NCBI RefSeq assembly: GCF_032334255.1
Contig: NZ_JAUHMF010000001.1
Coordinates: 434,001-498,000 of the forward strand
Direction of reading: 5' to 3'
DNA from: Thermanaerothrix solaris
GTDB taxonomy: Bacteria; Chloroflexota; Anaerolineae; Anaerolineales; Anaerolineaceae
Length of the DNA stretch: 64,000 nt
The notes under the pieces are model-generated. The model was not told where the DNA came from, made no database searches, and worked only from the letters and a program-made list of their open reading frames with translations. Numbering within the stretch: position 1 is the stretch's first letter; every line of letters starts with the position of its first letter. This document shows, piece after piece, positions 1 through 6,378 of this stretch. Made by a program: the position numbers and the translations under genes.

Positions 1-891
1 AAGATCAGCCACCGGCTCGTTAGCCATTATGCGTTCACCTGCAATCCGTATATCTGCACCCATTTGATACAAAACGTCTAAAAACCCGATCCGGGTTGGG
101 TTTATTCCTACATCCTTTATTCTGACTCGGGATTGAGGTGCAAGTAACGCGGCTGCCAGAATGAACGCCGCTGAGGAAAAGTCACCTGGCACCTTGATCT
201 CTAAAGGCAATAAAGGATGGGTAGGAGGGATCAAGGTAATTTCACGTATTCCTTTAGATTCGCGGATATCTATGTTAACCCCCATGGCCCCCAACATTCG
301 CTCGGTGTGATCACGGGTAGGGGCAGCTTCAAGGAGCGTAGCAGGCGAATCGGCATATATGCCTGCGAGCAAAATAGCGCTTTTCACTTGAGCACTTGGT
401 ACATCCAACGCTAAGCAAGCACCGCGCAGGTTTTGCCCTGTGATGATGATAGGAGCATATCCGTTCATCGTACAGATATGTGCTCCCATTTGCCGCAACG
501 GACTAGCCACACGTTCCATAGGACGTCGAAGTAACTGTTCCTCCCCGGTGAGGGTGCTCTCAAAAGGTTGGGCGGCTAATAGACCCGTTAGTAAACGCAT
601 AGTAGTTCCGGAACGAACGCAATTGACCGGCTTTTCAGGGCAACGAAAACCCCTTAATCCACGTCCGTGAACAATGGCTGTATGCGAATCGGGTAACACT
701 ACTTCAATCCCCAGATCACGTAGTGCACCCGCTGTGGCTAGGCAATCACCACTCGGCAGAAAGTTAGACACTGTGGTCGTCCCCTGAGCTATAGCCCCTA
801 GGAGCAGGGCGCGATGAGAGATAGATTTATCCCCAGGGAGATAAACCGTGCCTTCCAGCCTCGAACATTGGAAAACACGAACCGGACTCAT
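1..891 (-). CDS. aroA: 3-phosphoshikimate 1-carboxyvinyltransferase (EPSP synthase), 3' part beyond window
   Basis: Transfers the enolpyruvyl group of PEP to shikimate-3-phosphate, the sixth step of the shikimate pathway, in the cytosol. Reading the minus strand from 891 gives 297 residues with the family hallmarks: LPGDKSISHRALLLGA near the N-terminus, then RSGTTMRLLTGLLA, and later VPGDFSSAAFILAAAL. EPSP synthases are usually about 430 residues, so roughly the last third lies outside the window past base 1. The ATG at 889-891 overlaps the tyrA stop (ATGA), implying translational coupling. It is the fourth gene of the aroH-aroF-tyrA-aroA operon and should share the attenuator upstream of aroH. 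Family assignment is secure; full length cannot be checked. Confidence 0.95.
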   Translation of the reverse strand, partial: MSPVRVFQCSRLEGTVYLPGDKSISHRALLLGAIAQGTTTVSNFLPSGDCLATAGALRDLGIEVVLPDSHTAIVHGRGLRGFRCPEKPVNCVRSGTTMRLLTGLLAAQPFESTLTGEEQLLRRPMERVASPLRQMGAHICTMNGYAPIIITGQNLRGACLALDVPSAQVKSAILLAGIYADSPATLLEAAPTRDHTERMLGAMGVNIDIRESKGIREITLIPPTHPLLPLEIKVPGDFSSAAFILAAALLAPQSRVRIKDVGINPTRIGFLDVLYQMGADIRIAGERIMANEPVADL

Positions 892-1748
892 TGGATATGC
901 CTCCTTCGCTCTTCACGGGCGTTTTCCAACCAGGCTTTAAGTTGGGCCTCGTCTTCGCTCTCTAAGATCTGGATGAGCTCGTTAACAGTTTGCGCAAAGA
1001 TCTTCATACTTCTAAGGATATTGGAGCGATTAGTTTGCAAGATGTCCAACATCATTTGAACATCCGAGCCCGCAAGCCGTGAGGTATCTCGAAATCCACT
1101 GGCAACCAGATGCCATAAAAAGTTTTCTGGATCACTCATCCGTGAGGCTGTGGCGACCAAGGTACAGGCTACCAAGTAGGGTAAGTGACTACTTGTTGCA
1201 ACCAAACGATCGTGTGTTGCGGCATCCAGGATCACAGGACGAGCGCCAATGGACTTGACAAGCTGGATTGTTAGATCCAAAGCCCGAGGCGATGTTTTCT
1301 CCGTTGGGACAAGAACGAAAAGGCGATCCTGAAAAAGACTTGCATCCGCATTACGAGCACCGGAAACTTCTCGACCGCACAACGGATGACCCCCAATGGC
1401 TTCCACTCCCAAAGGTAAATGTTCCATTTTCTCGCAGATGCTTGTTTTAGTGCTCCCCAGATCCATAACAAGGGTTCCGGGCATTAGGTATGAGGGAATG
1501 GCTTCCAAGAAGGTTAAAATTGTCCGAACCGGTGTAGCCAAAACAATTACATCAGAATGGGGAATAGCATCCTCGAACCTCTGATGACCACAATCAATCC
1601 AACCCTGAGCGTGGCACCATTGAAGGGCTCCTGGGTCTTGATCAACACCCCAAATCCTATGACAATGTGGCCTTAAAGCCGCCGCGAGCGATGCACCCAT
1701 TAGCCCCAACCCGATGATGGTAAAGTCTGTTTCAGACAGAGATTTCAT
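888..1748 (-). CDS. tyrA: prephenate dehydrogenase
   Basis: Oxidatively decarboxylates prephenate to 4-hydroxyphenylpyruvate with NAD(P)+, committing chorismate to tyrosine. The 286-residue protein starts with a Rossmann motif (IIGLGLMGASLA, residues 11-22), followed by ATPVRTI, the GGHPLCGREVSGA segment typical of the prephenate site, and the helical C-terminal dimerisation domain (SSHLPYLVA, ASGFRDTSRLAGSD). It is a stand-alone dehydrogenase with no fused chorismate mutase; the mutase is the separate aroH two genes upstream. No clear C-terminal ACT domain is visible, so tyrosine feedback may rest on attenuation or on the DAHP synthase. It overlaps aroF by 4 bases at its start and aroA by 4 bases at its end. 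Confidence 0.95.
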   Translation of the reverse strand: MKSLSETDFTIIGLGLMGASLAAALRPHCHRIWGVDQDPGALQWCHAQGWIDCGHQRFEDAIPHSDVIVLATPVRTILTFLEAIPSYLMPGTLVMDLGSTKTSICEKMEHLPLGVEAIGGHPLCGREVSGARNADASLFQDRLFVLVPTEKTSPRALDLTIQLVKSIGARPVILDAATHDRLVATSSHLPYLVACTLVATASRMSDPENFLWHLVASGFRDTSRLAGSDVQMMLDILQTNRSNILRSMKIFAQTVNELIQILESEDEAQLKAWLENAREERRRHIQ

Positions 1749-2758
1749 AGCGAACGACCTACAGCCTGGGCTACAGGAGCGAGATTCTGCATAAGTGCAC
1801 TAAAGCGCTCTGGGGTTAAAGATTGCGCACCATCCGAAAGCGCTTGATCCGGACGCGGATGTACCTCAATGATCAGCCCATCCGCCCCGGCAGCGACGGC
1901 CGCTCGCGAGACCGGTTCAACCAATTCCCAGCGCCCGGTGCCGTGACTGGGGTCAATAAAAACAGGTAAGTGCGAGAGCATCTTCAGCGCCGGCGCGGCA
2001 TTGATGTCCAGGGTGTTACGAGTAAAGTTCTCAAAAGTACGTATTCCCCGCTCGCATAAAATCACGCGGTGATTGCCGTGGGTGAGAATGTATTCAGCAG
2101 ACATGAGCAATTCTTCCAAAGTTGAGGACATCCCGCGTTTGAGTAAAACGGGTTTTTGAGATTCACCCACCGCATGAAGCAGAGGAAAGTTTTGCATATT
2201 ACGGGCACCAATCTGTAAGATGTCGGCATACTCAGCCACCAACGGTAGGGTTTGGATATCCATCACCTCGGTTACAACCGGTAGCCCGGTGAGCTCGCTG
2301 GCCTCTTTGAGAAACCTTAAACCCTCTTCACCTAATCCCTGAAACGAATAGGGTGAGGTACGCGGCTTATAAGCCCCTCCGCGCAACATATGAGCTCCTG
2401 CCTCTTTGACCCTTTGAGCTGCTTCAAGAATTTGCTCACGACTCTCGACTGCACAAGGACCGGCAATCACCACAATACGTTCGCCCCCAACCTGGATGCC
2501 ATTAATCTCAAACACCGTATTCTCCGGATGGAATTCTCGTGAAGCCAGTTTATAGGGTTTGAGCACGGGGATGAGTTTATCCACACCCTCCATGTGCACC
2601 AATTGATCACGATTGATGATACGATCATCTCCAATGACACCCAAAATGGTGACCTCGGTGCCTCGGGAAAAATGCACCTTAAGCCCATAGGATTCAATCC
2701 TTTGAGCCACTTTCTGAATCTGTTCCTCAGAGGCATTGGGTTTCATAACCACGATCAT
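1745..2758 (-). CDS. aroF: 3-deoxy-7-phosphoheptulonate synthase (DAHP synthase, type I-beta)
   Basis: Condenses PEP and erythrose-4-phosphate, the first step of the shikimate pathway. The 337-residue product has an N-terminal ferredoxin-like regulatory domain (about residues 1-70, MIVVMKPNASEEQI) before the TIM-barrel synthase (VVIAGPCAVESREQI, GGAYKPRTSPYSFQG, LLKRGMSSTLEE, DPSHGTGR), as in the Thermotoga/Bacillus-type enzyme whose N-terminal domain mediates feedback inhibition. I chose the ATG at 2758 because a strong AGGAGG lies just upstream; an in-frame ATG at 2791 would overlap aroH and lacks such a site. It follows aroH by 22 bases and overlaps tyrA by 4 bases. Confidence 0.95.
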   Translation of the reverse strand: MIVVMKPNASEEQIQKVAQRIESYGLKVHFSRGTEVTILGVIGDDRIINRDQLVHMEGVDKLIPVLKPYKLASREFHPENTVFEINGIQVGGERIVVIAGPCAVESREQILEAAQRVKEAGAHMLRGGAYKPRTSPYSFQGLGEEGLRFLKEASELTGLPVVTEVMDIQTLPLVAEYADILQIGARNMQNFPLLHAVGESQKPVLLKRGMSSTLEELLMSAEYILTHGNHRVILCERGIRTFENFTRNTLDINAAPALKMLSHLPVFIDPSHGTGRWELVEPVSRAAVAAGADGLIIEVHPRPDQALSDGAQSLTPERFSALMQNLAPVAQAVGRSL

Positions 2759-2780
2759 CGCGCTCCTCCTTTCAATTGCA

Positions 2781-3143
2781 TTAAGGTTCATCCTGAGCCC
2801 AGTCAGGGCGCAGGGATTGGGCTTGTTCTAAATAAACATGATGGGGGGGAAGGGGCAGTGTGGCGTGAATTAACACGCGCAGGCAATGGGCTAAACTGTT
2901 CTCCACATTCATCTCCTGCAGGCACAACATAGGGACCTGTGACCATCCCATTTCCCGCACTGCCTGTGCCGGATAGACGGCATTCAGATCTGGTGTAGCC
3001 GAGAAGATAATAGAGACAACATTTTCGGGTGAAAGACGATTCTTTTCGATTAGTGCGCTCATCAAACGATGGGTGGAAGACAAGATGGCTTCGGGTGAAT
3101 TCTCAAGACAAGTGATTGCGCCACGAATTGCGACTAAGTTCAT
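2781..3143 (-). CDS. aroH: chorismate mutase, AroH class
   Basis: Rearranges chorismate to prephenate, the branch to Phe and Tyr. The 120-residue protein is a complete AroH-type (trimeric, Bacillus-like) mutase: VAIRGAITCLENSPEAI at the N-terminus, SIIFSATPDLNAVYPA in the middle, and PMLCLQEMNVENSLAHCLRVLIH near the C-terminus (Arg/Glu/Arg active-site pattern). I prefer the ATG at 3143, with GGAGGT seven bases upstream, to a GTG at 3152. It is the first structural gene after the attenuator, so it is the gene directly exposed to termination control. Confidence 0.95.
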   Translation of the reverse strand: MNLVAIRGAITCLENSPEAILSSTHRLMSALIEKNRLSPENVVSIIFSATPDLNAVYPAQAVREMGWSQVPMLCLQEMNVENSLAHCLRVLIHATLPLPPHHVYLEQAQSLRPDWAQDEP

Positions 3144-3159
3144 AAACGCCACCTCCGGT

Positions 3160-3310
3160 TATAAAACAAATGACGTGGAGCAGGTTGCTCCACGTCATTC
3201 TTTACCAATCCAGGGGTTGCCTTTTTCTACCACTACCTACGGCTAACCACCTTCTTGGAGCAACCTGCTCCCAGGAGGGGCCCAATAAAAGTAGTAATAG
3301 AAAAAGGCAA
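3160..3310 (-). promoter_or_regulatory. aromatic amino acid attenuator (leader, antiterminator, terminator)
   Basis: The minus-strand transcript contains four ordered segments. A (3291-3310) lies in the Phe/Tyr codons of the leader peptide. B (3257-3271) lies at the end of the leader ORF. C is 3217-3236. D (3177-3191) is the core of a terminator. A and C pair over 20 bases with only two G-U wobbles. B and D are perfectly complementary over 15 bases (GGAGCAGGTTGCTCC with GGAGCAACCTGCTCC). D also sits inside a perfect 14-bp hairpin with a 3-base loop (3169-3182/3186-3199), followed by a T-rich tract (TGTTTTA), which is an intrinsic terminator just before the aroH ribosome site. A ribosome stalled in A would free B to pair with D and block termination. 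The sequence complementarity is observed; the mechanism is inferred by analogy with trp/phe attenuators. Confidence 0.88.
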
Positions 3311-3320
3311 ACCGTGACAT
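3243..3320 (-). CDS. aromatic-rich leader peptide of the aro operon attenuator
   Basis: A 25-codon ORF starts with ATG at 3318-3320 and ends with TAG at 3243-3245. Its N-terminal part reads MSRFAFFYYYFYWAP: within residues 4-13 there are four Phe, four Tyr and one Trp. Such clustering of the pathway end products is the signature of a ribosome-sensing leader peptide. Its codons overlap segment A of the attenuator and its last third covers segment B, so ribosome position would decide which RNA pairs form. It begins about 30 bases downstream of the predicted transcription start. No strong Shine-Dalgarno is visible upstream of the ATG, which is the weakest point. The peptide probably has no function of its own. 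Confidence 0.85.
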   Translation of the reverse strand: MSRFAFFYYYFYWAPPGSRLLQEGG

Positions 3321-3358
3321 ATGGGGTAAAACGATTCTTGGGTGTAGAATTGCCCGCT

Positions 3359-3387
3359 ATATTAATCACTCGTCCCAAATTTGTCAA
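3359..3387 (-). promoter_or_regulatory. sigma70-type promoter of the aro operon
   Basis: On the minus strand a perfect -35 TTGACA (3382-3387) is separated by 17 bases from a -10 TAATAT (3359-3364). Transcription would start near 3352, about 30 bases before the leader peptide, exactly where an attenuator leader should begin. Confidence 0.85.
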
Positions 3388-3457
3388 GGTTTTGTGGGCG
3401 TGGGTACTGAAATTTGGTAAATTGTTAGACAATTTTTTATACCACTTCTTCAAAATT

Positions 3458-3467
3458 GGGGTATGAT
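3458..3467 (+). promoter_or_regulatory. possible -10 element for serC
   Basis: GGGGTATGAT lies about 78 bases upstream of the serC start. No convincing -35 hexamer sits at the normal distance. A similar G-run before a TATAAT-like box is seen upstream of other genes in this window (40.80, 40.85 and 53.98 kb), which supports a promoter, but the evidence is weak. Confidence 0.35.
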
Positions 3468-3544
3468 AGTATATAAGCCCACCAAGTTTGAGGTCGTTTC
3501 GGGCTACTCCAATTCCACGATTTCCCAGACTGTGAGGTTCCCAA

Positions 3545-4642
3545 ATGAACACCTACAAACGTGTCCACAATTTCAATCCCGGTCCTTCAGTCCTTCCAGT
3601 GCCGGTTCTGGAGCAAGCACAGCGAGAGATGCTTGACTATCAAGGAACCGGTATGTCGGTAATGGAAATGTCACACCGCTCCAAAGAATTCGAAGCCATT
3701 ATCCAAACTGCCGAAGCTGACCTGCGCGAACTCTTGGGTATTCCCCAAAACTATAAGGTCATGTTCTTGCAAGGTGGGGCATCGTTGCAGTTCGCTATGG
3801 TGGCAATGAACCTACGGCCGGCTGGTGCTTCTGCTGATTACATTGTAACTGGTGCCTGGAGCCGTACCGCGCTCAAAGAGGCGCAGAAACTGGGCAATAC
3901 GCGTGTGGTTTTTAACGGGGAAAGTGAAAACTTCACCCGATTACCCGAAGATGGTGAACTTTCATTTGATCCCAATGCTGCCTACGTTCACTTCTGCCAT
4001 AACGAAACCATCCATGGTGTTGAGTTCAAACGAGAACCCGCTGTGCCTGAAGGGGTGCCATTAGTATGCGACATGTCCTCAGATTTCTTAAGTCAGCCAA
4101 TTGATGTCAGCAAATATGGTGTTATTTACGCCGGCGCCCAGAAAAATGCCGGTCCTGCTGGCGTCACGATTGTGATTGTGCGGGAGGATCTGCTCGCTCG
4201 GGTACCGGAGAAACTCCCAGTGATGCTGGATTATAAGGTACTGGCTGAAAGTGGCTCTCTCCACAATACACCACCCTGTTACGCCATATATATCACCGGT
4301 TTAGTCCTAAAATGGCTGAAAGGCTTGGGTGGTGTGTCCAAAATGTATGAGATTAACCGCCAGAAAGCCGATATGGTATATAAGGTAATTGATGAAAGTG
4401 GCGGCTTCTACCGTGGTCATGCACGTCCTGAGGCACGCTCCATCATGAACATCCCTTTCCGCTTGCCTAGCGAAGAATTGGAGGAAATCTTCGTAAAAGA
4501 GGCCAAAAAGGCTGACTTGATCGGGCTGAAGGGGCACCGTTCCGTTGGCGGCCTGCGGGCTTCACTTTATAATGCGCTTCCATTAGAGTCCGCTCGTGCA
4601 TTGGTAGATTTCATGAAAGACTTCCAACAACGATACGGATAA
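3545..4642 (+). CDS. serC: phosphoserine aminotransferase
   Basis: PLP-dependent transaminase converting 3-phosphohydroxypyruvate to 3-phosphoserine (serine biosynthesis), and often 3-hydroxy-4-phosphohydroxythreonine in B6 synthesis. The 365-residue protein starts FNPGPSVLPVPVLEQAQ and shows MSHRSKEF, FLQGGASLQFAMVAMNL, CHNETIHGVEF and the Schiff-base lysine in YAGAQKNAGPAG (Lys200), ending with the GLKGHRSVGGLRASLYNALP segment characteristic of SerC. Length matches the family. The ATG at 3545 has GAGG seven bases upstream. The gene is divergent from the aro operon and ends at a strong terminator, so it is probably monocistronic. Confidence 0.96.
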   Translation: MNTYKRVHNFNPGPSVLPVPVLEQAQREMLDYQGTGMSVMEMSHRSKEFEAIIQTAEADLRELLGIPQNYKVMFLQGGASLQFAMVAMNLRPAGASADYIVTGAWSRTALKEAQKLGNTRVVFNGESENFTRLPEDGELSFDPNAAYVHFCHNETIHGVEFKREPAVPEGVPLVCDMSSDFLSQPIDVSKYGVIYAGAQKNAGPAGVTIVIVREDLLARVPEKLPVMLDYKVLAESGSLHNTPPCYAIYITGLVLKWLKGLGGVSKMYEINRQKADMVYKVIDESGGFYRGHARPEARSIMNIPFRLPSEELEEIFVKEAKKADLIGLKGHRSVGGLRASLYNALPLESARALVDFMKDFQQRYG

Positions 4643-4661
4643 AATAATAGAAAAATTTCCC

Positions 4662-4700
4662 AAGCCCCTTGCTTCCATTATGGCAAGGGGCTTTACTTTT
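4662..4700. terminator. bidirectional intrinsic terminator between serC and the O-methyltransferase
   Basis: An 11-bp perfect stem (AAGCCCCTTGC, 4662-4672, with GCAAGGGGCTT, 4683-4693) is followed on the plus strand by TACTTTT and on the minus strand by a T-rich tract (AAATTTTTC). It sits between two convergent genes and can end both transcripts; it slightly overlaps the methyltransferase stop codon. Confidence 0.85.
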
Positions 4701-5346
4701 AGCGCTTGACCGCGATCAAGGTACCATCACCAGCCGGGTAAATATGTGCTACAACTCGCGAATCATTGGCGATCATGTGGTTGAAGTTACGTATAGCATC
4801 AATAGCAGGGCCGTGGAAAGGCAGGGCCACACTACCTCCCCATAGCGCGTTATGAAACGCAATTACCCCGCCCGAGGGGACCATAGTTAAGGCCCAGTCA
4901 TAATAAAAAGGATAACCTTCCTTATCCGCATCAATGAAAACAAAATCAAACGGCCCTAACCGCGCTGCTTTGGAAAGCAAGTGCTTGGCTTCACCTTCGA
5001 GAAGGAGAATTCGCTCTGCCAGGCCTGCCCGCTCAAAATTCTGTCGGGCTAGCGCCGCATGTCGAGCCGATTTCTCAACGGTGACCACAATGCCATCTGG
5101 CGGAAGTGCGCGTGCGAGCCATAATGTGCTATAACCAACCAGCGTACCGATTTCCAATACACGGCGTGCCCGACATAAACGTACTAGTAAACTCAGAAAC
5201 GCGCCTTCCTCTGGAGTAATGGCAATATCCGGAAGACCCTGGTCAAAGGACGCTTCACGCACTTGACGCAGAACCATATCCTCTGGGGCGAAAAGACGAG
5301 TTATATAGTCGTGAATGTTAGGTGAATCTGGGGTAGTTTGGGGCAT
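4699..5346 (-). CDS. class I SAM-dependent O-methyltransferase (caffeoyl-CoA/catechol OMT-like)
   Basis: The 215-residue protein has the family layout: helical N-terminus with ITPEEGAFLSLLVRL, SAM motif I VLEIGTLVGYSTLWLARAL (about residues 64-82), VVTVEKSARHAALARQNFERAG, and FDFVFIDADKEGYPFYYDWAL carrying the metal-binding Asp residues. It ends with DGTLIAVKR, usual for this family. Members methylate catechol-type hydroxyls using Mg2+; the substrate here is unknown. It stands alone. A minus-strand TATAAT at 5409-5414 with a poor -35 could drive it. Confidence 0.85.
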   Translation of the reverse strand: MPQTTPDSPNIHDYITRLFAPEDMVLRQVREASFDQGLPDIAITPEEGAFLSLLVRLCRARRVLEIGTLVGYSTLWLARALPPDGIVVTVEKSARHAALARQNFERAGLAERILLLEGEAKHLLSKAARLGPFDFVFIDADKEGYPFYYDWALTMVPSGGVIAFHNALWGGSVALPFHGPAIDAIRNFNHMIANDSRVVAHIYPAGDGTLIAVKR

Positions 5347-5509
5347 TTAACTTGATTTAGCGATACATCATTTCCATCATAAAGGTGGAGGTTTTTCATT
5401 ACAGTTGGATTATACAATGACCTCAAGCCTGTGAGCCATGGTACATATTCCAATTCCTCGGGTGCAATAACTCATGAAGATTAGCCCAAATTATTGTGAT
5501 GACTTACAC

Positions 5510-5539
5510 GTGACAAAAAGCACAAACTTGTTGTATACA
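5510..5539 (+). promoter_or_regulatory. candidate promoter of the hydrogenase operon
   Basis: GTGACA (5510-5515) and TATACA (5534-5539) are separated by 18 bases, about 35 bases before the first gene, which has a strong AGGAGGT ribosome site. Both hexamers deviate from consensus, so confidence is moderate. The rest of the 5347-5572 gap shows nothing else recognisable. Confidence 0.45.
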
Positions 5540-5572
5540 TGATTAGTCAACGTTGAGGCGAGGAGGTAGCGT

Positions 5573-6058
5573 ATGCTTTATGCACTGGTAGGGGTGGGGG
5601 CGTTAGGCTGTGCCATTGCAGCGGTTGCATCGAAACGCATGTTGATCTCTGCCATTTGGTTAGCCCTGGCAAGCGCATTAGTCGCTTTGGATATGTATTT
5701 GCTTGGTGCGCCCTTCATTGCCGTCATTGAATTGAGTGTTGGGGCAGGGCTGGTTACCGTCCTTTTTGTCTTTGCCATCAACCTAACCGGAGACGAAGCA
5801 CTTCCTGTCTCGAATTCCGGGCTCAAATGGCTTGCGCTCATTTTAATAATGGCCTGCAGTGGCATTACCGCTTACTTAGTAATCCCGCGCTCGTTAATGT
5901 CCGCTTCTAACCCTGAAACCCTGCCTCTACGCACGATTTTTTGGGATCTACGGCGTCTGGATACTTGGCTACAGGCATTCCTTATTTTTGCCGGGGCGCT
6001 TACAGTATTGGGACTTTTCCGCTCAACATCCCACGAATCGCCCAAAAAGGAGGAGTAA
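5573..6058 (+). CDS. hydrogenase membrane subunit, MbhD/DUF4040-NuoJ-like
   Basis: A 161-residue, very hydrophobic protein with about five membrane segments. The central stretch AVIELSVGAGLVTVLFVFAIN resembles the conserved helix shared by NuoJ, MrpB and MbhD-type (DUF4040) subunits of complex I-related systems, which shapes the ion path next to the NuoK-like subunit. It is the first gene of a ten-gene operon ending at 13565 and has a strong AGGAGGT six bases before its ATG. The C-terminal tail (STSHESPKKEE) is charged and probably cytoplasmic. The subfamily is inferred from position and the one conserved helix. Confidence 0.75.
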   Translation: MLYALVGVGALGCAIAAVASKRMLISAIWLALASALVALDMYLLGAPFIAVIELSVGAGLVTVLFVFAINLTGDEALPVSNSGLKWLALILIMACSGITAYLVIPRSLMSASNPETLPLRTIFWDLRRLDTWLQAFLIFAGALTVLGLFRSTSHESPKKEE

Positions 6059-6062
6059 TCTA

Positions 6063-6374
6063 ATGGATTATCTCAATGGGATTGTCGTTGCCCTGACCAT
6101 ATTGGGATTAGTTGGGATTGGAATTTACGCTATCATTGTTTCGCGCAATTTGATTAAAGTCGTGGTCGGACTGCAAATTATGGTCAAAGGTGTGCTGCTG
6201 GCCTTCGTGCTTGCCGGGAGAGCCAGCGGCAATATTGGACTGGGGCAAAGCTTAGCACTCACCGTTATTGTGGTAGATACCATTGTTGCGGTTGTCGCCT
6301 TAGCGCTTACGGTTCAAGTGCGCAGGCGTTTTGGAAGCCTCGATCCTCAAGACTTAACCACATTGCGGAGGTGA
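6063..6374 (+). CDS. hydrogenase membrane subunit, NuoK/MrpC/MbhG-like
   Basis: A 103-residue protein with three predicted membrane helices, the standard size and topology of NuoK/MrpC. SRNLIKVVVGLQIMVKGVLL and SLALTVIVVDTIVAVVALAL match the family's helix 2 and helix 3 patterns. I chose ATG 6063 with AGGAGG upstream; an in-frame extension to 5988 would run into the preceding gene. It is expected to form part of the ion-conducting membrane arm beside the antiporter-like subunits. Confidence 0.85.
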   Translation: MDYLNGIVVALTILGLVGIGIYAIIVSRNLIKVVVGLQIMVKGVLLAFVLAGRASGNIGLGQSLALTVIVVDTIVAVVALALTVQVRRRFGSLDPQDLTTLRR

Positions 6375-6378
6375 TACA

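Noticed and set aside
3202..3552. A 116-codon minus-strand ORF across the aro leader region.
   Set aside because: It runs through the promoter and attenuator in a frame different from the leader peptide, has no family motifs and is best explained as chance openness of this segment.
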